Shown: positions 32,848 through 43,370 of the stretch, one piece after another | How positions within the stretch are numbered: the first letter of the stretch is position 1 | Layout: each line of letters starts with the position of its first letter | Source of the DNA: Thereva unica | Lineage: Eukaryota; Arthropoda; Insecta; Diptera; Therevidae | Length of the DNA: 64,000 nt | Direction of reading: 5' to 3' | NCBI GenBank assembly: GCA_949987705.1 | Contig: CATLJY010000151.1 | Span: 62,001-126,000 of the forward strand | Notes under the pieces: model-generated | Told to the model about the DNA's origin: nothing | What the model saw: only the letters and a program-made list of their open reading frames with translations | Database searches by the model: none | Made by a program: the position numbers and the translations under genes

Positions 32848-33865
32848 TTATGTAAGTGTGTGGTATGAATATTTAGTTTTGCTTCTTGTTCTCTCACTAT
32901 GGGGTCGGACATTTAGGATCGCGATCCTGATGTCTTTTGCGAATTTAATTGTTGGTTGTAATTCGCAAAAGTAGTCTAAGGCGACTAATTCTCCTGGCAG
33001 GCGTAAGGCTTGGACAAAAAGAAGTTGTGCTAGTGATACGTTGAGGTCGGTTATGATGGCTGGCCGAATTCCTAAGGATATCCACGGCAAATTTTTGTGT
33101 ACCTTAGGGTCGTGTGAAGTAAGATAGGTTGTGTGCAACTGTCTGTGGAAACGCTCAACTAATCTGTTGGGCTGTGGATGGTACGTTGTTGTGCTTATTC
33201 CTTGAGTTTCTCTTAAGCCGGTTCTACACGATGCTATGAACAGCGTCCAACGTTGGACGATTGATAGATGATGCTCTAACTACGAGTTTCCAATGTCAAG
33301 CGTCCAACGTTGGTATTTGGACATGTTCGAGCTGTTGTCGGTATTGAATCAAACATTGAACGCCAACATTCGCATGAACTTGCGCCGCATCGTGTACTGA
33401 AAATAGTTCTTTGAAGATTGCCGACTCGAATTGTGTCCCTTGTTCTGGAGTTATGGTCTTGCGAACTCCGTATACGGCTGTCCATTGGCGTGTAAAAGCA
33501 TTGACGCATTTATGTTCATAATTGGGATTGCCTCGGGCCAGTGACTGAATCTGTCCTTGATTGTTATTAGATATGTATATTATGTCTGAAAGAAGTAGTG
33601 GGCCTACTAGGTCCATGTGAATCTGTTCGTATCTCCCACTGGGCACGTCGAATGTTCCATGTGGTGAGACTGTGTGGCAATTGGTCTTCGCCATTTGGCA
33701 AGGAACGCACGATTTTGTTCGTATGGCGAGGGCCTTGTTTATAATGGGTCAAAAGTACCTGAAGATTATTAGCTTTTTCGTGGCTCGAATGCCTTGGTGT
33801 GAGAGGTTGTGTAAGTTTTCAAAAACTGATCGTCGCAAGGTCTCTGGTACGTATCTTTATGCTCC
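32848..33865 (-). pseudogene. Ty3/gypsy integrase remnant
   Basis: On the minus strand, in order: HHCC domain (ENLHNLSHQGIRATKKL, then KSCVPCQMAK), catalytic core (RYEQIHMDLVGP, ending in the first Asp motif; PEQGTQFESAIFKEL), then after a break TTTYHPQPNRLVERFHRQL, PWISLGIRPAI and LRLPGEL. Order and spacing are those of gypsy integrases. Lesions: a TGA in RYF-stop-P, an insertion of about 190 bp at 33215-33404 between FKEL and ETQGISTT, and a frame loss after LPGE. The usual second-Asp motif D-x-G-R/T-Q-F-E-S has Glu in place of Asp (PEQGTQ). It directly abuts the RTE 3' end at 33866. Confidence 0.8.
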
Positions 33866-34947
33866 TTAAATCCCTCATGGGACATAGGGCGAACACAGTT
33901 TCCCTCCAGCGGACTCTGTTTTGTGCGACAGCTCTCAGTTCCGACCAGTTGTTGCGGCCTCTGCTAGTAGCGTTCTCCTCCACGTTGTTCCAGGTCTTCC
34001 GCCTCGACGGGATCCTTGCGGATTTCAGTCAAGGACCTGTTTGGCTAGATTTTTGTTTTCGCGGCGCAAAGTCCGGCCAATCCAATTTTAATTCCTTCTT
34101 CTGATTTGGTCATCTATCCTTTTTGGCCGGCACGGCGCCATAGCCCTTCATTTGAAATTCTATCTTGCCAGCGGATTTTTAGGGTACGCCGTAGGCAATT
34201 GGGTTACTTTTCATGTTTCTCAACCGTACAAAAGAATTGCCTTAAGGTTGGAGTTAAACAGCCTCAATTTGGTGATAGTTAGGATCTCTGGTGATCTCCA
34301 TATGCGGAACAGGCATGTATATGTGCTTCGTGCTTTATTTATTCTAGAACTGACGTGTTCTTCTGCCCAGCCTTTTTCGGTAATAATACTACCGAGGTAG
34401 CAGAATTTATCTATCAGTTCCACGTCACGGTTATTCAGCGCTGTCCGTTCAATGGTGTTTACATTTATCCGCATTTCTTTTGTTTTATTCGGATTTAGCC
34501 TTAAGCCTGCTGAACTAATTTCTGTTGCCAAATTGCTTATCATTTTTTTCAGGTCATGATGTCTGTGGGCCAGCAAACAGATATCATCCGCATAGTCGAG
34601 ATCCCTAAGGCGGCCCAGCAAACCCCAATGTATGGTGCCTATCTAGAACGCTGACAAGGATGTCTTTTATTACTATAAGAAATAATAATGGCGAAAGTAG
34701 GCATCCTTGTCATACTCCTAAACTCATCTCAAAGCTGTCGCACAGTTTTCCATTGTGAAGAACTCTGCATTTGGAATTTTTATGTAGGGCTTTTATCAAT
34801 TCTATTATTTTATCCGGCAGTCCACGTTGCCTCAGTGCCTGCCATATAAAGCTGCTATTGACCGAGTCGAATGCTTTCTCATAAACTACGAAAGGAAGGT
34901 GCAGCGGGGATCGTAATTCAGTATACTGCTCCACTATGATTCGCAAG
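33866..34947 (-). pseudogene. RTE-like LINE fragment, RT to 3' end
   Basis: The 3' end (left) is almost identical to the one at 42524 (CCCTCATGGGACATAGGGCG). Translation gives the palm and thumb (YEKAFDSVNSSFIWQALRQR, LRDLDYADDICLLAHRHHDL, LRLNPNKTKEMRINVNTIE, FCYLGSIITEKGW), and then the C-terminal region with a deletion of about 45 bp relative to the 42-kb copy. The right end at about 34947 is an abrupt truncation. No frame spans the whole fragment. Confidence 0.75.
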
Positions 34948-37309
34948 AATGCAGATTGTGGTGCGTTGTTTTCTGTCTAAAAATTGGACGTCAAAAAATT
35001 CTGAAAAATATGCTATTTGGGTATAAACAATAAAACAAAAAAAGGATATACAAGTATTCTTTTGATACTCCCGAGTACTAAGACTAAAACGACAAACTTT
35101 TAAATTCCCTACCATGCAATCGCCGCGCTGGCATGATGTTGTAACATCAAAAGGACTTCGAAAAGATTAAGCAGAAAGTCAATTGTTCCTTCTGAAAACA
35201 TAAAAATTTAATACCTTATTTCCCCTCAGCCTGGGTTCAATGTTTCTGTTTTTAAAATTGAGAAGAAAAAGGGGAGTTTTAAAAACACAAAGCAATTTCC
35301 AAAGTGTTCTCTTTTCAACCCTGAAACTTTTAAGGAAATTAATCAAATTGATTCAATTCTCGCAGACATCCGTTCTGCAAATATTATTCAACCGAGTCAG
35401 CCGTCCTCCAGTCCTCGATCTCTCTCTGCGCTCCGTCGCCATTGCTGGAGTATAAATGTGTACGTGGCAGGAAGAAAGCGGATACCATAACCTAATTCCA
35501 CCAAAGACAAAGTTTCACGTTATTAGCATTACAGATAACATGTGGAGATGTATAAATGAAAAACACCCACAAACCACTTAACAATACTCAGCCACCACAG
35601 ACAGAGAAAGAGCGACGAACAAGGAAGAAGCGCAGCACCCATGGAAATTTCATCCTTTAGTTTTGTCCTGATATCACATGGCGCTCGGCATATGCACCGA
35701 CAACTTTTTTATATTGTTTTATTTTTGTATAAATAGTGCTCCTCGCACAAGGACAGGCCGTGCCTCTTGCAGCAGGGGCACCCAAGTTTATATCAATTTA
35801 CAGGTGAACTTTTACCTCGTTTTACAGATTCACACAACTCTCGTAAATGTTTACCTTAACTTTGATGAGCTCTCCAACCACTATGGCTGGGCAATAACGA
35901 ACGAACGTTCGTCCTCCATAGTTCTGGGGCTCCTGCAGACGGGGGCGGCTCCTTCAGCCCCACGTTTCATCCACTTGCTACGGTAACAACTTGGTCTGTT
36001 TGCCATTGTTGTAACAGCTGGAATGGTGTTTGCAATGGACTCGCCAGGTTCGGCATAATGTGCGAGAGTTGACCAGATCAATATTGAGAATAAATATAGC
36101 GACGTCGGCGGCTCTATTTTAATGCTTACGCCCTGTGGCATTTACGTGATTGATTCGCTCGAGATTTACACAAGCGTGAAATGTGAAATGAAATCATGCG
36201 GTTTTGTTTTAGAAATTTTAAATTAAAGTTAAACTTTTTGTTAAGGGATAAGAAAGTCTTGATAACTTCCTGGTACTGGAAAGGAGTTATGTTTGTATCT
36301 AAAAGTCAATAGCACCCTTGAATCATCAACTATGATCTAAATAACCCAGAGCCATTTAATGGCGACGATTTAAGCTACTGATAACAATTGCTTTCTGTGG
36401 AGTTAACACTTGAAATGGACCTATTTAGACCTTTTGCTAACTTTGTAGATCAAGGGCGAAGTGGGGTGGTATCTCTCATCATCTTCACTTCCCTCTTCAT
36501 CAAAAAGCTCGTGAGGAACGCTCTTGGAAGAGAACTGTCTAAACAGGCCTTATATAATGTAATGAAGGAACGTTTATGAAGATCGAAACCGTATAAAAGA
36601 ATACACTCTTCACAAATAACACCAGAGCAGGCCTAAAGATGTTAAGACAGCTGCGCAAATTGCAGCTACATTTATCAAGCGCCTTATAGCAAATTGCGTC
36701 ATAATTGAATTTAACCCAAAAAATGGCTCAAGTTGCGCCTCGTAAGGATAAAATGGCATCAAGCAAGGTAAATTTGTTCATGGATACTCCCTATAAACAT
36801 ACCTCGCCGAAGCAATATGTACGCAACACAATTAAAACCCAACCGCTTTTGCTAAATATCCGTTGTGAAACTCAAATAGCACCCAATGCTAGCTTTGGTC
36901 ATTATCAGGTGTCTGGGAACACTTTAGTCCATAGTCATTCCGCCATCCAGGTTAGACCGACTTTGTTTGGTGGCCATTTTAGTTTGACTGTCAGTTGCCA
37001 GTTCATATTTAACAGTTGGGGATAGAAGTCGACAATAGTTAATTATGGGCATTAGTGCTCAATATAGACGATCAACGTTTTTGAAAAAAATCATCATGAA
37101 TGACGAGGCAGAATTCGACTTGTTTGGCTGAAAAATGTGACTGCGTGCCCACCCTATATCAACTACTTATTATCTCCAAAGGCAAGGGGGTAGGTAGATA
37201 GGTGAGGGGCTGCTTCCAGTGCGACCGGAGGCCCAATTGGCGCTTGGTGAACCATTTTGTTGCCACAACTCGTGTACTTTAACTTTAGAGTGGTTGTTTG
37301 GTCGGGTGT
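34948..37309. other. Mostly unassigned non-coding sequence
   Basis: No recognisable gene. Open frames are short and lack domains. A frame near 36480-36580 (KKLVRNALGRELSKQALYNV) could be a transposon scrap, but I cannot support it. Confidence 0.4.
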
Positions 37310-38170
37310 GAAGAATGCCTAAAGCAATCCTGTGGAATTTAGGAAGCTTAACAGTGATCTTATCTCCAGTCTGGAGATCTTTTTCAATTCCTCCAAAACG
37401 TAACTGCCTATTTTGTGCGGCCTGGCTTTAGCTAAAGCCGGGCATTTGCACAAGAAGTGAACAAGGGGTTTTATTGTTCGTCTCTCCTTAGCAACGATAA
37501 TGGATGTTGAACGGGATGCCCAATTTGGCAGCGTGGTCCCCTATGGGCTAATGTATTCTGTTGATTGCCGAGATTCTGGCAATGTATCATCAGGGTCACT
37601 TTAAGAGACCCATTATTTTTTCTTTTATTTATTTACTGGTCTACAGAGTAGATCTCCAACAGACAGATTGTCGGCCAAGTCGTCCTAGCAGGGCTCCATT
37701 GCTCCCCACTCCCAGCGTTTTTACTCCGCCTGTTGGGCTGCCGACCATCTCAGTCTCCGAAGCCCGAAAAGAGACTTCCTGCTTGGCTAGGTTGTCGGCT
37801 TTCTCGTTCCCATCTATGTTCCTATGACCAGCAGCCCAAACGAGAGTCATCCTGCTGTTATAGCTCAGCTCTACATCGCTCCATTAGTTTCCAGCGCATC
37901 ATTACTGAATCCAGAGCTTTTATAGATTCTTGGCTGTCTATGAAAATTCCAATACTACATCCTTGTGTAGTTTCTAAGTTCATTATCTGGCAGGCCACCA
38001 GGATCGCCAGCACTTTCAGTTGAAAGATACTAGCGTACACCGGGAGGTGCCAGGACAGTGAACTATTAGTGGTCTCTAGATAAACCCCTGCTCCGACGCC
38101 CTCTTACGTTTTGAAGCTGTCAGTGAATATTAGTACATCGAACTTTCGAACTTACCCAGGTATCTTGTAT
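37310..38170 (-). pseudogene. LOA-type LINE RNase H and C-terminus
   Basis: The minus strand reads LIFTDSFK (first Asp), VGAGVYLETTNSSLSWHLPV, then FQLKVLAILVACQI where the catalytic Glu of the usual QAExLAI is replaced by Lys, then FIDSQESIKAL, TLVWAAGHRNIDGNEKADNL, and further on PIGDHAAKLGIPF. At least one stop (after DSFKT) and two frame changes. It is clearly older than the 15-17 kb copy. Confidence 0.65.
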
Positions 38171-41100
38171 TAAGATGACAGGTTTTTGTGGCTATTTTTC
38201 TCACGCATCTTTAGATGCCCTCTCCTCCAAATTCGAACCCTTCACCAGTTCATCCACATTCGGAGAAAGGCTGTTCCTCCCTTGCCTAAGAAGATATGGT
38301 CCAATACCTTCTTAGACTTAGACAGTTTAGCTTTCATCTCAACCCAAGTTTTGGAAATGACACGTCCCCCAAAAGCCCTGTCGTCCATTAAACCTACTTG
38401 TAAGTGATTTCTGACCACTAGGCAGCCTTTCTGGGCCGGCTGTGATCCACCTGCGGCTGTTGAACTCACTGCAGCACGCTTTTTTTTTACCGTCTCCAGG
38501 CTGGAGGCGAGTAACTTTTGCTCTGGCTAGGTTGAAGGTGGTATTTGTGTAGATGTACTATGGATGGTGCTAGGTGAACAGTTGCCAATTGCCTCCACAC
38601 TAGGCTTTGTTGTAAGGTCTTCCATAAAGATCCTACGAGTAATGTGCAAGTGAGCCCATCCTGCTAGAGCCGCTTACCAGGATAAGCCACTTATACACTC
38701 CAACCTTGCCTGGGTATAGGCGGAAACCGTTTGTGACCACCATTTTTTAATCACTAGCTGGCCACGCAGCCATCGGCACAGTAAAAACCTTGAGTTAGAA
38801 AAAGGAAGAGGAGAAGCGGTGATATACCTAACTTTGTCTGGCCTCTTCGCAATTAATCGTTGGTTTGCGAGTCCTCCAGCTTACCACCACCGACATAGCC
38901 TAATGATACCTCGAGGTACGTAAGCTCCACCACCACGGCAAGGTGTAGTTACCCGGTTAGCGCCAAGAGGTGGTAATCAAAAATAAATCGTTATCAAACT
39001 AATCCTATACGATGAAAAATACGATTTTAGACGAAAAATGGCCAACTGAGGATCTTTAAGTGTCCCTTACGGAAGTATGCATCGGTTTTCACCGATTCCA
39101 AAACCTTTGATAGAGAACTGAACTGAGAGTTTTCATGTGGCCGTTGTTTGTTTACAGTATTACCTGTCCACTTTCTACGGCGATGTAAGCGCAATAAGTT
39201 AAGACGCCATCTCCTATTCGATTGCCAAAGCATCGTTCTGTTGCAGTGGACGTGGTAAAACTACGTTTTGGCCTTGGAGATCTTTTCATTCCTCTCTCCA
39301 CTATCTTTTCTTCTAGGGCTAGAGCTTACTGGTTGTCATTGCACTGTAAAAAGCATGGCTTACCTGCACTACTGCGGACCTAAAAATTCTGTTGTAGAAT
39401 TGTCCACAGTTCAATGCGGTTCTACTAATTTCCCAATAGTCCTAATGGCGACTCTGGGGCGGCTTCTAATAAGCGAAAAACTGCCACACAGATTTCGCCA
39501 CATGATATCTAGTCGTGTTAGTCCAGCACTATGGGGATGACTTTCTTTCAGCTTAACTTCCTCTTTTTATGTGGGAGACGATAGCCCAAAAGAAAAAAGA
39601 AAGTCAGAAAAAGGAAAGATTCAAATTTTAAAAAAGAAAGGGTTCGTCTTGCAATATCTTTATCCGACAGCCGGAATGTAATCCATCCATTCCCTAATTG
39701 AGCGAAAACTTTTTTTATTATTTAAGTTGAAGACCTCAAAGAGCTCTAGTACAGGGTTTTCTGGATTGTATTAAGGGCGATTTTTTTGTTAAGAGATATG
39801 GGCGACATACGATGAGCAATAACCTCCGATGGAGTTACAGCATTACTATTGCGCAATACGAATACTATTACAGCCAATTAAGGACTGAACAATTTCTAGT
39901 ACAGGATATGCCCATAAACATTATTCTTTATACTCGTAGATAATGATATGAACTTCGAGGCACGTATTCCTTAGTGAAGGCATTACTAATACTTCGACAA
40001 ATTCAATCTGTAGCTACAAACCTTATAAAACTCGTTCCCTATATATTTTATCTACACTCTGAATTTATTTGCAATTACTTATTTATCTTTGTTTAAATCT
40101 AAAAAAAAAGGCAAAAACCCATTTTATCATACAAATCCCTTTTTTTACTATCATCCAATAAAAAAACAAACACAATTCGCCATTTTTCGTGTGTTATTCG
40201 CAATTTCAGTGTTAAAAATTGATTAAAATATTTTTAGACATAAATTTTTTATGGTTATTTTCTGGATCTGAATTTTATCACGGCGAAGGGAATTCCTCTG
40301 TGTGTGTGTGTGTGTGTCGTCTAGTCGATATATCCAAAAGCGGAATTTGAAAAATAAAATTGCCATTTTATGATCATTTAAAACTCCATACGAGCGGGCC
40401 ATCGAAGAAGGACGAAATGTACATTTTAGGCTCCGTAAAAAAAATATACAGAGACAGAGGATGAGGACGTAAAACAAGGCAATTTTATTTCCTGGTATCG
40501 AGTATCTACAAAATATTGGAAGATAAATAGCGAGACTCGAGGGATATTTTACGTCTAGTAGTTTCGATGTCATGTAGAGCAAACATTTAACGAGGAGAAT
40601 AGATTTTGCTGTAGATGTAACATCAAAAGTGTAAAAAATCAATTCTAGTGGGGAATGTTGCGATATGAAATATTAACTATTGAAATGTTATTGATAACAA
40701 GCGAAAAAATGTTGTGACACTCTTATGATGTGTCGCTGGAGCCTTTATTTAACATGGATGACAAGGATTTTTTTTACTACAAGGAAGTATTACATTGCAG
40801 CTACCTTCGCTCAACATCTTGGCTATCAATGAACTTATTGTTATAGTGCACATCATTAAAGAGAGAAATTTCAAAATTCCTGTTTCTATTTGTAGTGAAA
40901 GTCTCAAGTGCTCACCAGCTAGCAACTTCACTTTGTTTGTTTAAATATGCAAATTACCGGCTTTCTTATATTCTAAATATGCGCGCTCATTTCTCTTTTT
41001 TAGTGCGGACCATACGTCGTCATAATTACTCATGCAAATTAATAAATGCACTTCGCTTAAAATGGTTTGGCCTACAAATGTAAGATTTGAGGTTGTAGTA

Positions 41101-41213
41101 AAATTGGCCAAGTAAGAAGCTGCATTACTTTTGGACCCTATACCACACCAAACAAGAAGAAAGGGGTATATGAAGTAAAAGAAGTTTAGTAAGTTACATA
41201 CTTACTTACTTAT
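38171..41213. other. Mostly unassigned; LINE-like traces, GT repeat
   Basis: 38240-38720 may be further ORF1 or 5' sequence of the LOA-like element to its left (compare 2295-2822), but the frames are broken. A (GT)n microsatellite lies at 40299-40317. No gene is supported. Confidence 0.35.
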
Positions 41214-41516
41214 TCCCTTTCAATCCCTCGTGGGACATACGGCGAAAACAGTTGACCTTCAGCGGACTCTGTTTTGTGTGACAGCTCTCAGCTCCGTCCA
41301 GAATCTTCCAGTTGTTGCGGCCTCTGCTAATAAGGTTCTCCTCCATGTTGCTCTTGGTCTTCCAGCTCGACGGGTTCCTTGCGGGTTCCAGTCAAGGGCC
41401 TGTTTAGCTAGATTTTCATTTTCGCGTCGAAAGGTGTGGCCAATCCAATTCCTTTTCCTTTGCCTGATTTGGCCGTCTATCCTTTTTTGCTGACACGCCA
41501 ACAGACGACGGGTCAC
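41214..41516 (-). pseudogene. RTE-like LINE C-terminal fragment
   Basis: Translation QIRQRKRNWIGHTFRRENEN, LAKQALDWNPQGTRRAGRP and WRRTLLAEAATTGRFW matches the C-terminus of the element at 42524-42970. It contains only the last hundred residues and the 3' end. Confidence 0.75.
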
Positions 41517-41539
41517 AAATTTAAGAATGCTATTATGAA

Positions 41540-41670
41540 CGGCTGAAAACCGAGAAGAATGGAAGCGAATCGTGAATAGAGTTCGGGACCCAGCGGCACC
41601 GACAGCAGCGTATCCGTTGCGGGGACGTCCCGCTCGGACCGCCAGCTAACGGATCAAAGAAGAAGAAGAA
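41540..41670 (+). pseudogene. RTE-like LINE 3' end, opposite strand
   Basis: The plus frame reads TENREEWKRIVNRVRDPAAP, stops after TAS, and ends in a (GAA)n run. The REEWKRIV wording and simple-repeat tail resemble RTE-type ORF2 ends. It abuts a minus-strand fragment of a related element. Confidence 0.4.
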
Positions 41671-42239
41671 GATGAACGGCTGCCGAAGAGACCCTCATAC
41701 AATCCACTGCAAATTTAAATCACCGTTCTAAAACAACAGCAATCATACCAAGGCGATACCAAGAGCTGGTTCGTCGGGAGGTCGTGGTGTGGTGAGACAC
41801 CGAAGATACCACCTATTTTAATGCACCACCACTTACCTCAGCCGGCCGTTTCCAAACGGGGCCCTTATAACTCAAAGAGGTGGCGCAGATGTTTTTATCG
41901 TTTTGACTCATTTTTTAATTTCTACTTAAATTTTTTTGTGTCTTTTTTATTATACTACTATCGCCCACGGTGAAACCGATTTTTTATAAGAGAGGGACGA
42001 AACGCAACGAGGAAGGTGTTGTAACTTTTTCAACAAACTCCCAGCCCTGTAGACCGAGAGTAGCGTGGAGCACTATTGTACACGATTCTGAAACGTCATA
42101 CAATTCGTCGTCATACAGTTCGCTAAATTTGTAGCGCTTTACATTAAAACAATCGTTCAATTGTGAAAACTGTTCGTGGTTATCGTAAAAATATGGAAGA
42201 AATTCGGCGCCTTCAGACAACACAATTTGTAGTTTAGTG
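41671..42239. other. Repeat sequence, no gene seen
   Basis: The stretch near 41775-41870 (GTGAGACACCGAAGATACC, then CACCACTTACCT) resembles 54870-54930 (GTGAGACTCCGGAGTTC, then CACCACTTACCT). This suggests a shared repeat family of unknown type. Confidence 0.35.
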
Positions 42240-42400
42240 AAGAATTTCTTTGATTACGGGTCTGTAGCCACTCGCCAGCATCTCAATCGACCACGTCCGC
42301 TACGCTCCAATAATGGTTTCGAAGCTGTAAGAGAGACTGTTGCCGATAATCCAAATGTGTCGTACCGCCACCGACCTCAGGAATTAAATCAGTGGAACGA
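42240..42400 (+). pseudogene. Possible Tc1/mariner-like HTH scrap
   Basis: The frame reads NFFDYGSVATRQHLNRPRPL, then NGFEAVRETVADNPNVSYRH, resembling the helix-turn-helix linker of Tc1/mariner-like transposases (fxxTGSVxxRPRxGRP, then AVxxSVxxNPxxSxRR). Only about 50 residues; the continuation does not fit the family. Confidence 0.25.
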
Positions 42401-42523
42401 CTTTAAGGAGGATTATGAAGCAAGATCTTCACCTCTTCCCATCAAAGATGCAACTTACTCAAAGCTTGTTGCCAACCGACAAGTAGCATCGCGTCACATC
42501 ATCATCATCATCATTGCGCTCCT

Positions 42524-43077
42524 TTAATCCCTCATGGGACATAGGGCGGAAACAGTTGCCCTCCAGCGGACTCTGTTTTGCGCGACAGCCCTCAGCTCCG
42601 ACCAGGATCTCCCAGTTGTTGCGGCTTCTGCTAGTAGGGTTCTCCTCCACGTTGTTCTAGGTCGTCCTACTCGACGGGATCCTTGCGGATTCCAGTCAAG
42701 GGCCTGTTTGGCTAGATTTTCGTTTTCGCGTCGCAAGGTGTGGCCTACCCAATTCCATTTCCTTCGCCTGATTTGGTCGTCTATCCTTTCTTGGCCGGCA
42801 CGGCGCCATAGTTCTTCGTTTGAAATTCTATCTTGCCAGCGGATTTTTAGGATACGACGAAGGCATCTGTTGATGAAGACTTGTAGGCGCCCTGTGATGA
42901 ATTGGGTGACTTTCCATGTTTCGCAATCGTACAAAAGTACTGCCTTCACGTTGGAGTTGAACAGCCGCAATTTGGTGTTAGTTGAGATCTCCGTTGATCT
43001 CCATATGCGGAACAGGCATGCATATGCGCCTCGTGCTTTATTTATTCTGGAACTGACATCTTCTTCTGCACCGCCAT
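42524..43077 (-). pseudogene. RTE-like ORF2 C-terminus
   Basis: Continues ORF2 of the split element: VSSRINKARGAYACLFRIWR, TKLRLFNSNVKAVLLYDCET, FINRCLRRILKIRWQDRISN, EELWRRAGQERIDDQIRRRK and WNWVGHTLRRENENLAKQAL, ending SALCPMRD and a stop. The frame is open throughout. Missing between here and 48263 is only the few residues at the insertion point. Confidence 0.8.
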
Positions 43078-43134
43078 TTTCATAGAGTTAGAGTTAACCC
43101 TTCTAGCACAGAGGGCGCACTTTTCAGCTAAGCA

Positions 43135-43205
43135 TGAAAATCTATATATACATACACACACATACATATATATAATATATATATGTATATATACATATAT
43201 AGAGT
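43135..43205. repeat. TA/CA microsatellite
   Basis: Alternating TATATA and CACACA with ATGTATATATACATATAT. It lies inside the 3' end of the CR1-like LINE, between two copies of a short 3'-UTR piece. Confidence 0.8.
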
Positions 43206-43370
43206 TTCCCTTCTAAGACAGAAGGCGCACTTCCCAGCAGAGCTGAGAAATATTTACCACTGCCGTGGCTCAGCTGAGGCATGCAAACATAAAATATTAA
43301 AACATAAAAGATCAAAAACATTAAACAGAGAAGCGTGCAAAACTAAAAAGGGAGTGAGGCACGCAAAGAG

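Noticed and set aside
33215..33404. Defined MITE in the gypsy integrase
   Set aside because: There is extra sequence with weakly similar ends (TACACGATGC), but neither a clean TIR nor a target duplication could be fixed.
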